Shown in pieces: positions 55,121 to 63,729 of a stretch of DNA of 64,000 nucleotides; positions within the stretch are counted from its first letter, which is position 1, and every line of letters starts with the position of its first letter. This stretch comes from Forficula auricularia (taxonomy: Eukaryota; Arthropoda; Insecta; Dermaptera; Forficulidae). The position numbers were made by a program, and so were the translations under genes. The notes beneath the pieces are model-generated. The model ran no database searches, had not been told where the DNA came from, and saw nothing but the letters and a program-made list of their open reading frames with translations. The stretch is taken from assembly GCA_024734495.1 (NCBI GenBank), contig JALMQS010000225.1:13483573-13547572 (forward strand), given 5' to 3'.

Positions 55121-55654
55121 TTTATTTTGTGAAGCCTACCTTGAAATTTTACTTACTTTTTATTATAAAGTATTGTCGTCTAAATCACGTTGTAAAAGAG
55201 GGATGCCTAGTACAAATTAATGTGACTGTTTGCAAGTTGAAATGAGGAACTTGTGTTATCAGTGGGACATACTGGTCTAAGCCCTGACGCAAGCAGTAAT
55301 CAGCTGGTTTCCTTTCCTTTCATTTCCTTTCCCGAGCCCCTTTTCTTCGCCCTCTTATGACGTCGATCGATGCTCGTAGCTTTCGCATTGCAATATGCAA
55401 ATGGGAAAATTGGCCGCCTTTGTATAGATCCTATATACCCTAATCGAGAAATAATTACGCTTTGCAGCAATTAAAGCACAGAGGATGGAAAGAGGCAATA
55501 GAGAGATATCATGTCCAATTGGAACAAGAAGAAGAACCGATAGAAAAGAGAATATAAATAAGTAAGCTGGACAAGTGCGAACCCCCTGTGTATATTATTA
55601 CTTCTAAAATACTTGTGATAACAAATTTGTTCTTATTTATCTTTAATAAGTGTA
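55121..55654. other. Spacer with a possible small coding relic
   Basis: 55481-55560 (plus) reads QQLKHRGWKEAIERYHVQLE, then QEEEPIEKRI and a stop, preceded by CTTTGCAG that could be a splice acceptor. The phase does not fit directly onto the exon ending at 24556. It may be a transposon relic; not called as a gene. Confidence 0.25.
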
Positions 55655-55924
55655 GAATCAGGGAATTTATAAAAAAATTTTTAAACCGATGTAATACAAA
55701 AAATTGGACAATAAATAAAAAACAGAGTTTTTATTAAATGGGCTAGACGTTTTGTCGACTTAATCCGACTTCCTCAATGGCCCATCTTATCACTCTTTGT
55801 CAAAGGACAATTCCGCTATGCGATGAAACATGTTTAATCTTTTTTATTATAACTACAATACATTTTTTATTTCAATTATTCAACAATCTTGTACCTTTTT
55901 TTTCCTTTCAACAATTAAAAAATC

Positions 55925-56051
55925 AAGGGGACCCGGGTTCAAATCCGACTCGAGGCATCCAGCTAAAATCTGACCCCGGGGGTAGAGACAAATTTAAAAA
56001 AAATATAACTAGTATCGTAATTAGGCTTATGGCTAGAAAGGCCGAAAAGCC

Positions 56052-56078
<27 letters not shown>
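55925..56078 (+). mobile_element. 5'-truncated copy of the tRNA-derived SINE
   Basis: Starts within the tRNA head just before the B box (GACCCGGGTTCAAATCC), shares GGCATCCAGCTAAAATCTGA with the full copy at 50801-50968, and ends in a run of about 25 A. Confidence 0.75.
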
Positions 56079-56082
<4 letters not shown>

Positions 56083-56246
56083 AAAAGATTGTTATAAGAA
56101 TTTGGATTTTTTAATTGTTGAAAGGAGAAAAAAGGTTCAAGTTTGTTGAATAATGGAGGTCACAAATGTATTGTAGTTATAATATAATAAAAAAGATTAA
56201 AGAAGTTTCGTCCCATAGTTGAATTGTCTTTTGACAAAGAATGATC

Positions 56247-56298
56247 AAATGGGCCACTGAGGAAATCGAAATAAATCGACGAAACGTCTGGCCCATTT
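56247..56298 (+). ncRNA. Hammerhead ribozyme motif with perfect 10-bp stem I (family A)
   Basis: Stem I AAATGGGCCA (56247-56256) and TGGCCCATTT (56289-56298) are exact complements. CTGAGGA (56257-56263) fits CUGANGA. Stem II (56264-56280) can form TCGA/TCGA, though the pair closest to the core is mismatched. GAAA is at 56281-56284, stem III ACGT (56284-56287) is palindromic, and the cleavage base is C (56288). This is the strongest stem I in the window. Confidence 0.75.
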
Positions 56299-56352
56299 AA
56301 TAAAAACTCTGTTTTTATTTAATTTATTCTCCAATTCCCTGCTATTCCTGTT

Positions 56353-56540
56353 TTAATTAATTAATAATTTATTTTTCTATGAAAATCAAAAATTCAGACC
56401 ACAGGGGTAGACCCTTTGTATACATTTCAGATTTTTTCAAGGGTGTCAAAGCTAAATTTTTTCGCTTTATATAAAAAAAAATACCGTATTTGGTCTCTCA
56501 AATTCTCTTCTAATTTAGAATCGATAAAACTATCTTGGAA
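56353..56540. other. Short spacer
   Basis: AT-rich; its last 11 bases CTATCTTGGAA are the target duplication of the next element. Confidence 0.45.
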
Positions 56541-57537
56541 TATTTAATTGATAGAGTTTTTCTTTAGGAGACGGACTAGTATAAATATGCAATTGGATGT
56601 TGATGAAAGCAGTCCACGGTGGTTGTAAAAAAATAAGACTATAGAGGTTTTATTATTTTACATTTATTTGTTAAACCGACGTTTCGGAGATTTATTCTCT
56701 CCTTCTTCAGGGTCTATATAATTGAGGGGAAGACGAACATTAATTAGTATTGGGATTTTCTCATGTCATTCATAATATAAAACAAAATAATATACACAAA
56801 ACAAAAGTAATAATCATAAATCTACTTACAACAGAGAGTCAATGAAAGTAGTTCAAATCATAATTACTTTCTGTCTCCTTTGACAATGCCAAAAAAACAT
56901 TATAAAATTTTTTCATCTCGAATAGAAATAAAGTAAAAAGCAATTGATGATCAATATGTTAATGAGATATATATAAATGAATGAATGTATAACATGCCCC
57001 CACCAATCATTGGATGCGCAGAATATCGTTGCGCATATCGGTATAATTGTTGGTTAAATAAAAAACAAAACAAAACCAACAACTATACCGATATGCGCAA
57101 CGATATTCTGCGCATCCAATGATTGGTGGGGCATGTTATACATTCATTCATTTATATATATCTCATTAACATATTGATCATCAATTGCTTTTTACTTTAT
57201 TTCTATTCGAGATGAAAAAATTTTTATAATGTTTTTTTGGCATTGTCAAAGGAGACAGAAAGTAATTATGATTTGAACTACTTTCATTGACTTTTGTTGT
57301 AAGTAGATTTATGATTATTATTTTTGTTTTGTGTATATTATTTTGTTTTATATTATGAATGACATGTGAAAATCCCAATACTAATTAATGTTCGTCTTCC
57401 CTCAATTATATAGACCCTGAAGAAGGAGAGAATAAATCTCCGAAACATCGGTTTAACAAATAAATGTAAAATAATAAAACCTCTATAGTCTTATTTTTTT
57501 ACAACCACCGTGACTGCTTTCATCAACATCCAATTAC
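56541..57537. mobile_element. ~1-kb palindromic hammerhead element (family B type), arms ~460 bp
   Basis: CTATCTTGGAA flanks both sides (56530-56540, 57538-57548). Arms 56591-57055 and 57074-57535 are close to identical inverted copies around an 18-bp A-rich spacer. Shared blocks include GATGCGCAGAATATCGTTGC and its inverse. The left extension has GAGACGGACTAG. Hammerheads: 56670-56718 (minus, intact) and 57410-57458 (plus, stem III changed to ACAT). Neither strand encodes a recognisable protein; the frame at 57181-57378 is arm sequence. Confidence 0.8.
56670..56718 (-). ncRNA. Hammerhead ribozyme motif, well preserved (family B type)
   Basis: Minus strand: upstream TATAGACC and downstream GGTTTAAC pair over 6 bp (one G-U). 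CTGAAGA (56704-56710), extra A, perfect 5-bp stem II GGAGA..TCTCC, GAAA (56682-56685), palindromic ACGT (56679-56682), cleavage C (56678). Every conserved core base is present. Confidence 0.75.
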
Positions 57538-57548
57538 CTATCTTGGAA

Positions 57549-58200
57549 ATTAATAGTTTATTTTTCTATGAGCTCCCGCCGTCTTTTATTAATGATAGGA
57601 ATGCAAAATGATGCGATTGATGAATAAAATGGAATAATGTCCATGATTTATTACCCTATTTAGGCATGTTAGGAAAATTAACCCTATCAAGTGCTATTAT
57701 TGGATTAAGCGACCACTCCCTCTGCAATTTGAAAAATGCAAGGTTAGGTATTCTAGTTGGCCATACATCACTATTTGTATATCTCGCTAAGAATATATTT
57801 AATCGGGTTTTTTGAATGAAAAGTGATTTCCGTCCTAAATGGATCCGCTCATCTCGATTAAAAAGGAAGGGAAAGGGACGCATTTTGGGGCCGATCAATC
57901 TTGCATTGAAAGAATTCTGCAATCCATTTACATTGATTAGCAGGCTCTGATTTGATGGGTAAATGAACAGGGCGACGCCCCGATCAACACTTAGTGATTT
58001 CCATTTGCAAAATAACCATAAGTAATGAGAATTAAAGGGGGGGGGGGGTTGTGAAGGAAAGAACAGTCGAGTTCGGAAATTGCAAAGCTTTTGGAAGGTT
58101 ATTTTTAGGAATACCGAACTACAGCGCGGTAGAATTTATGTGAGTTATCATTATTATTATTTTATAATTACATTAACGAATTAAGAAAAAAAGTGTATTA
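57549..58200. other. Spacer, no gene called
   Basis: A minus-strand frame of 88 codons at 57656-57922 has no family resemblance and no splice context. A G run at about 58038-58048. Confidence 0.35.
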
Positions 58201-58202
58201 TA

Positions 58203-58268
58203 TACAAAAGGATCTACCGGGATTCAGACCCAGGACTTCTGCGTGACCAGGGCATTGCTCTAATCCAG
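58203..58268 (-). repeat. SINE/tRNA-like fragment
   Basis: Minus strand reads GGATTAGAGCAATGCCCTGG, then GGTCTGAATCCCGGTAGATC: a B-box-like GGTCTGAATCC with closing stem. Body and tail are not recognisable. Confidence 0.45.
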
Positions 58269-58491
58269 TGGTTCTTAACCTTTTTAATCCTTGATCCAAA
58301 TTTGAAAAATATGTTAATGTCGCGGTCCAAAAAAGCCAAATTTTTTCAATACTTTTTTTAAGCAATTTCTTCAATTTTACAATGATTATCTTTTTTAAAT
58401 ATACGAGTACCCAAATAATTTTTTTTAACAAATACGGTAAACAAAGCTACTTTCGATCCAAGGAAAATTTAATGAAATAGTCTCTGTTTTT
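58267..58491. mobile_element. hAT-type left end
   Basis: CCAGTGGTTCTTAACCTTTT followed by TTGATCC is a typical hAT/MITE terminus; the matching right end was not found before the foldback element begins. Confidence 0.4.
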
Positions 58492-59211
58492 AACCGACTT
58501 CAAAAAAGGAGGAGGTTCTCTATTCGATTGAATTTTTTTTTTTTTTTTTTTTTTTTGTGCCTATGTTACCTCATATCTCCGCCAATTGTCAACCGATTTT
58601 GAAAATTTTTTTTGCATTGGGTCCAGTCTAGCTTCCGATTGGTCCCATTTTTTTCGATTTTTTTCATAGGTATTAGACCTTTTTATTAGGTTTGTTTAGG
58701 TTTGTTTAGACCTAACCTCTTTGTTTATGAACCGATTTCGATGGTTCTTTTTTTATCCGAAAGGGGGTGTCTTAGGGATGGTGTCATATTAATTTGGTCA
58801 AGTTCTGATGATATAATCACTATTAATAACATCACTAAAAAGAGAAAAATAAAAATTTTTAAGAAAAAATAAAAACCGACTTCAAAAATTAAGTGCAACA
58901 AATATAAAAATACACTAAAAGGTATAAAATAATTATTATCTTATTTAGTTACAACTAAACGACGAAATATTAACACGAAATTACTTTTTGAAGTTGGTGC
59001 CAAACATATACCTTTTATGAATCGCACTCGACGGATCTTAGTACGTTTGGCGGGTACGCTCACTTATAGGTATAGTTTGTTTGGCACCGACTTTAAAAAG
59101 TAATTTCGTGTTAATATTTCGTCGTTTAGTTGTAACTAAATAAGATAATAATTATTTTATATCTTTTAGTGTATTTTTATATTTGTTGCACTTAATTTTT
59201 TGAAGTCGGTT
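58492..59211. mobile_element. AACCGACTTC foldback element, copy 4
   Basis: AACCGACTTCAAAAAAGGAG to TTTTTTGAAGTCGGTT. Foldback arms about 58874-59001 and 59083-59211; the spacer has ATGAATCGCACTCGACGGAT, opposite to its orientation in copies 1 and 3. A T run at 58528-58555. Confidence 0.65.
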
Positions 59212-59600
59212 TTTATTTTTTCTTAAAATTTTTTTAATATATTTACTTGCATCTTCCCTAAGCACCTAGAGTAGTTTAAGTGGGGCTTTTAGGCCTAGTT
59301 TATACTCGTAGATAATCAGTAGAGATTGTGGTGTTGGTTTTTATACTCGTAGAACAAAATTTAACGAATTGCGTCTCTTGAGCGATTATCGTAATAATTC
59401 CACGTGTAAATCTCATTTACATACATTAATTCCTGTGAATCAATTGTAATAGATTGGATAACGAGGGTAAAGCTCCTCTTATATTCCCTCCTTCAGTAAT
59501 AATTATTTTTCAGACATTGAATATCAACTGGATTAAGTTTGAAAAACGTTGTTTAGAAACAAAACAAAGATGTATCGAATCCAAGTGGACCCGATTTGAT
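59212..59600. other. Spacer with Penelope scrap
   Basis: 59423-59490 (AATTCCTGTGAATCAATTGT, AATAGATTGGATAACGAGGG) is a decayed piece of the second Penelope family arm. Otherwise nothing. Confidence 0.4.
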
Positions 59601-59809
59601 TGACAGAATAGTATAATAATACATAATTAGAATTTTGTTGGAAATTGTGACTGTGATTATATTGCAGTGGGTTGCTGGAGATATCAACCAAAGTGGGATG
59701 CACTGGTTGAATAAAACTCTCAGAATAAGACGTTTTGGCCTAAATTTTATTGGGCCATCCTCAGTTATTGGGAATTATATACCTAGTTTTGTCAACAATA
59801 AAAATTTTA

Positions 59810-60189
59810 AGTGGATATTGATGAGACAGTCCAAAAAAAGAAGATAATTTAAACTATCTTTTTATTCATAAACCCACGTTTCGGAGGTTACTCTCTCCTT
59901 CTTCGGGGTCTGTATTTAATTAAAATGGGATTTGGCCACCATTACAAAAAAAATTATACATAATTATATATAAGTGTATTTATAAAAAAAAAAATTGTGA
60001 TGATCTTGTTTGTAATGATGACCAAATCCCATTTTAATTCATTAAAGACCCTGAAGAAGAAGGGAATAGCCCTCGAAACGTCGGTTTATGAATAAAAAGA
60101 TAGTATAAATTATTTTCTTTTTTTGGACTGCCTCATTAATATCATTTCAATTCACTAACCAGTCCGTCTCCAAAAATTACTCCAATCTC
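59810..60189. mobile_element. Palindromic hammerhead element, family B type, nested
   Basis: Flanked by the 12-bp duplication ATAAAAATTTTA (59798-59809, 60190-60201). Arms contain ATCTTTTTATTCATAAAC and its inverse. The left ribozyme (about 59872-59915, minus) has CCGAAGA instead of CTGAAGA; the right one is at 60043-60090. The right extension ACCAGTCCGTCTCC is the family terminus. Confidence 0.75.
60043..60090 (+). ncRNA. Hammerhead ribozyme motif (family B type)
   Basis: AGACC upstream pairs with GGTTT downstream (one G-U). CTGAAGA (60051-60057), stem II GA-GGG/CCC-TC with a bulged A, GAAA (60075-60078), palindromic ACGT (60078-60081), cleavage C (60082). Core complete. Confidence 0.7.
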
Positions 60190-60448
60190 ATAAAAATTTT
60201 AGCTTTATGAAGTTTATGTCGTGCTTGCGCCAAAAGATCAGATTTAATGAGGATGGCCCAATAAATTTTAGGCCGAAACGTCTTATTCTGGGAGTTTTAT
60301 TGTACCCAGTGCCCTCTACTTTGGCTAATAATATCTCCAGCAACCTACTGTAATAATGAGAACTGTTTAAAGAAAGGATTAAAAGAAACACGATAGGCAT
60401 CTGGTAGAAAGAATTTAAGCATAGAAAATAAAAATATTCGAAAAAGAA

Positions 60449-60449
60449 A

Positions 60450-60510
<61 letters not shown>
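60449..60510. repeat. (TA)n microsatellite
   Basis: An almost uninterrupted TA run of about 60 bp. Confidence 0.9.
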
Positions 60511-60513
<3 letters not shown>

Positions 60514-60529
60514 GTTTTTTAAAAATTCT

Positions 60530-60665
60530 TCATCACCCTCTTAAAATTTTTTTCATTCAAGTAAAATTTGGAGAGATTTTTTAAAACATGAAATACTAAA
60601 AATAAATTGCATAAGATACTCAAAAAAAATTCCCGGTCAAAATGGGTCATTCTTATATAGGTATA
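60530..60665 (+). repeat. Dispersed repeat, second copy
   Basis: Collinear with 10570-10775; ends GGTCAAAATGGGTCATTCTT. Confidence 0.45.
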
Positions 60666-61574
60666 TATAGAATTTTAATATTATTCTAACGAAGTGAATA
60701 GATTAGTGATTAGTGGAACTTGAATGCAGGAAATATTCAATAAAAATCGCCAGCATTATATTGTGTTATAAAAATAACAACAAGAACGTTCGTTTGTTTA
60801 TTTATCCGAAGGGATGCATTGAGGGTTGAGGGGGTGCTGAAGGAGTTGAGGAAGGTGTGCAAACGAAGAGAAACTCGGCCAGGAATCGATTCTGCTTGTT
60901 GAACTAGGGCCGGCCAAAATAGCCTCAGATTTGCTGAGGGGCAAGAAGGGGGACACACTACTGGCCCAAGAAGGGGGCAAGCAAGGATTATTCGGGGGCG
61001 AGAACAACAGGAATTAGTTATTGTTTTTTCCTTTCTTTTCTTTCAACAACATTGCAGAATAGCCTGGACAAATATGAGCCGGGCGTTCCCAAGGATTACG
61101 TACCTAATATTTATACGGGCTCTAAGAAAATTTACCACCACCAATTTACGGCCGAAAATTTACCTCTGCATCTGGTTGCCGCCTAAACAATTTATACCTT
61201 ACAATTTATCCCGAATAAGTTTAGCCCCAAAACAATTTATAACCTGCAAATATAGAAATAATTAAATAAACTAGAAATCACAAAATGAAATTAATTTTTT
61301 CATCTCTGAGATACAAGCTTTCAAAGAGTCAGGACCCTAATAGGGCATCGCAATACTTCCCCATTATATTCTATAGAATATAAATGTGAAAGTAAAAATT
61401 TGGAGATGAAGATACATTTTATTTGTGAAGCTTATAATTAAAATTATTCCGTTATAATGATATTTTATTTTTTATATGTGATATGTAGGTATATAGTAAT
61501 ATTTTATTGATACTGACAGATTATTAATATATGGTAAAATCTACGTTTTCTATTCTCTACTTATTTAAAGCTTA
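60666..61574. other. Spacer with a GC-richer patch
   Basis: 60815-61010 is GC-richer with short overlapping frames on the minus strand (60737-61007) and no family match. 61175-61255 repeats ACAATTTATxxC three times. No gene called. Confidence 0.35.
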
Positions 61575-61808
61575 TCGTCGTCGTCTTAGAGTGTAAACCT
61601 GCTAACTCCATTTTTTATCATATATGGCATATTAATACCGTTCGAAAGAAAATGAAATGCTGCTTCGTCCAAGTAAAATTGCTACTTAAAATTACAATCG
61701 TAAGTTGTATAAAAAATGTGAAATTTTTTTTAAAATTTTGTTTGTTTTTTCTCTACCCTGTAAAATTTCCTTGTTGTGAGTTAGCAGGTTTACACTCTAA
61801 GGCGACGA
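61575..61808. mobile_element. TCGTCGCCTTAGAG MITE, copy 3 (234 bp)
   Basis: Intact-looking copy: TA (61573-61574), TCGTCGTCGTCTTAGAGTG, and at the right TTTACACTCTAAGGCGACGA with TA at 61809-61810. Internal AAATTTCCTTGTTGTGAG is shared with the other copies. Confidence 0.75.
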
Positions 61809-61810
61809 TA

Positions 61811-62204
61811 AGTAAAACTTAGCCTTTCATCCATACTTGATGGCTTCCATGCCTTAAGCTCTTGAGAGTCAACGACTAGTACTCGCCTAGCTCTTACGCA
61901 GCTTTCATTCTTCTGCGCCCAATAGGTTGCCTAAATACAGGCGCACCAACAGAAAGTTCAAATTCAGACTAAACTTTAAGGATTTTAATTAGTACAGTTA
62001 TTTATTTATATTTTATAATTCAATATTTTTCTTATACGTAACAAAAAAAATTGAATTAGTTATTTAATATTTTCTGTGTAGAGAGTACAGTAATTAATTA
62101 ATTTTTAATGTATACTTTATTGTAATTTATATTTTAAAGTAATTATAATAATACAAAATAAATTCAATAAAAAAAACAATATATTTATTATTTATTTATT
62201 TACT
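61811..62204. other. AT-rich spacer
   Basis: No recognised feature. Confidence 0.45.
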
Positions 62205-62871
62205 TGCTGATGCCCGAGCCTCCGGCTCAGCGTCACCTAGCCCCTGGCGGGGAGCGTCTCGATTTATGGTTAAAATTTATATAGATAATAGCTGACCCGA
62301 CCACGCTGCTGATGTGACTGACTACCCTACTAGCAAAATAGCTGTATAATTTTAGGTTATACAACTGTTATGTTGTATTGATGTTGTATAAGCGTTATGG
62401 AGCACTTATAAAACAGCAACAAAACATAAATGTTATATAACCTAAAATTATACAGCTACTTTACTAGTTGGGTATTGATTTGATCAAAAATTTAAATATA
62501 TTTAAAAAATAATAATAGTTTTGAAAATAAATTGAAAATGAAAATAATTACAGAATAGGTATTGAAACAGTAAATGAATTATATATTACTTGTAAAATTG
62601 TTCCCCTAACCAAAAATAATATTGATAGTTGAAAGATTAAGTTAAAAGCTATTATCGGAAAGATTAAGTTAAAAGCTATTATCAGCCATCTTGTTTGTTT
62701 GCTTTTATCTTCCCCCAGAGAGGCGCTGTCGTTGTTTCCTCGAAAAAATATTGTTTACATGCCACAGGTGTGATATCTATAAAAAACACTATATATAAAA
62801 ACTCTCGTGTGTTTGAGGAGATTCTTCAACGTATCATTTAAGCGTAACAGCACATTTTTATTTATATAGAT
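62205..62871 (+). repeat. TATATAGAT-ended repeat, third copy
   Basis: CTGATGCCCGAGCCTCCGG to TTTTTATTTATATAGATAA; shares GCCATCTTGTTTGTTTGCTT and GAGAGGCGCT with 20860-21211. Contains a short direct duplication (AAGATTAAGTTAAAAGCTAT twice, near 62632 and 62660) and a nested MITE. Confidence 0.6.
62325..62472. mobile_element. Small TA-flanked MITE
   Basis: Inverted ends CCCTACTAGCAAAATAGCTG and CAGCTACTTTACTAGTTGGG, each next to TA, with AATTTTAGGTTATA / TATAACCTAAAATT continuing the arm. 148 bp. Confidence 0.7.
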
Positions 62872-63680
62872 AATGGAATTGATTTAAGAAGAAGTTGCAC
62901 AAAGAAAGATACAACCTCTCTAGTTAAGGTGGATGATGTATCGTGAAAAGAAGATATTTGATGATGCAAGGGAAAAGACCCTTTATTTTTACCCTGATTC
63001 TAGAGAATCAACTGAACAAATGATTCCAAAAATTGTCTGAGATATGAATTTTTGAAAATTTATACATATAAATGTCTACCCTATCTGATAAAACCAATCG
63101 GTGAAAATAAGGGACCTTTTCCCATGCACGATCACACGTATATAGTGTATTTTACTTGAAATTTTCAATTTTTTTCCCCATTCCGATTTTGATTTACCTG
63201 TAATAGAGCTACCTATTTCTAGACAAAAAAATAATTAACAGATATTTTTTCTATAACCTCACTTTCATATGTTTTTAGGCCTTGTTAAATTTTCAATTTT
63301 TTACATTTCCATCACAATAACTAGAAAAATATATTTTCTACGAAAAAAACAGCACTCATATAATTTTTGATCAGTTTTTAACGAAGTTTCCAAAAAAAAG
63401 TTGAATTTGAAAATAAATCGTATATAAGTTTTTTCTTCCCAAACAAATTTAATATTATTTATTATTATTTACATTATTATCATTTATTTTAGTTCAAATT
63501 TTCTCTACGAGGGCCATTTTTCTTTTTTTTTCAAATTTTATAAATTTTTGCAAATAAGAAATTGGGGGGCTATATTTTTTAAAGTAATTACTTATGCTAT
63601 ATAAATAAAAAAAAACTTTATTGTACATTTTATTTAGCTCATGGGTAGACATTCTACATGAAAGGAAGAGTGTAAGTAAT
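62872..63680. other. AT-rich spacer
   Basis: A small inverted pair (GGGAAAAGACCCTTTATTTT, about 62969, against AAAATAAGGGACCTTTTCCC, about 63106) hints at another MITE. No gene. Confidence 0.4.
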
Positions 63681-63692
63681 GTGTGTGTGTGT

Positions 63693-63727
<35 letters not shown>
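63681..63727. repeat. (GT)n microsatellite
   Basis: GT dinucleotides over about 47 bp with one interruption; the open frames across it on both strands are artefacts of the repeat. Confidence 0.9.

Positions 63728-63729
<2 letters not shown>

Larger units (their letters stand above)
55655..56352. mobile_element. Palindromic hammerhead element, family A, with SINE inserted
   Basis: Arms 55722-55924 and 56103-56320 are inverted (ACAGAGTTTTTATTAAATGG / AATAAAAACTCTGT), meeting at the poly-purine/pyrimidine AACAATTAAAAAATC region where a SINE copy (55925-56078) inserted. The left hammerhead (about 55737-55788, minus) has lost the C of CUGA and the G of GAAA. The right one (56247-56298) is intact. 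The right end CCCTGCTATTCCTG is the family flank. Confidence 0.75.
59620..60370. mobile_element. Palindromic hammerhead element, family E, host of a nested palindrome
   Basis: Arms about 59640-59785 and 60240-60358 are inverted (GGCCTAAATTTTATTGGGCC / GGCCCAATAAATTTTAGGCC). Left motif on minus (59720-59772): AATAA, CTGAGGA, T, GGCC..GGCC, AAAACGTC, TTATT, with G12 changed to A. Right motif on plus (60240-60292): ATGAGGA, T, GGCC..GGCC, GAAACGTC, TTATT, with the first C changed to A. Short frames at 59635-59847 and 60188-60400 are arm sequence. Confidence 0.65.
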
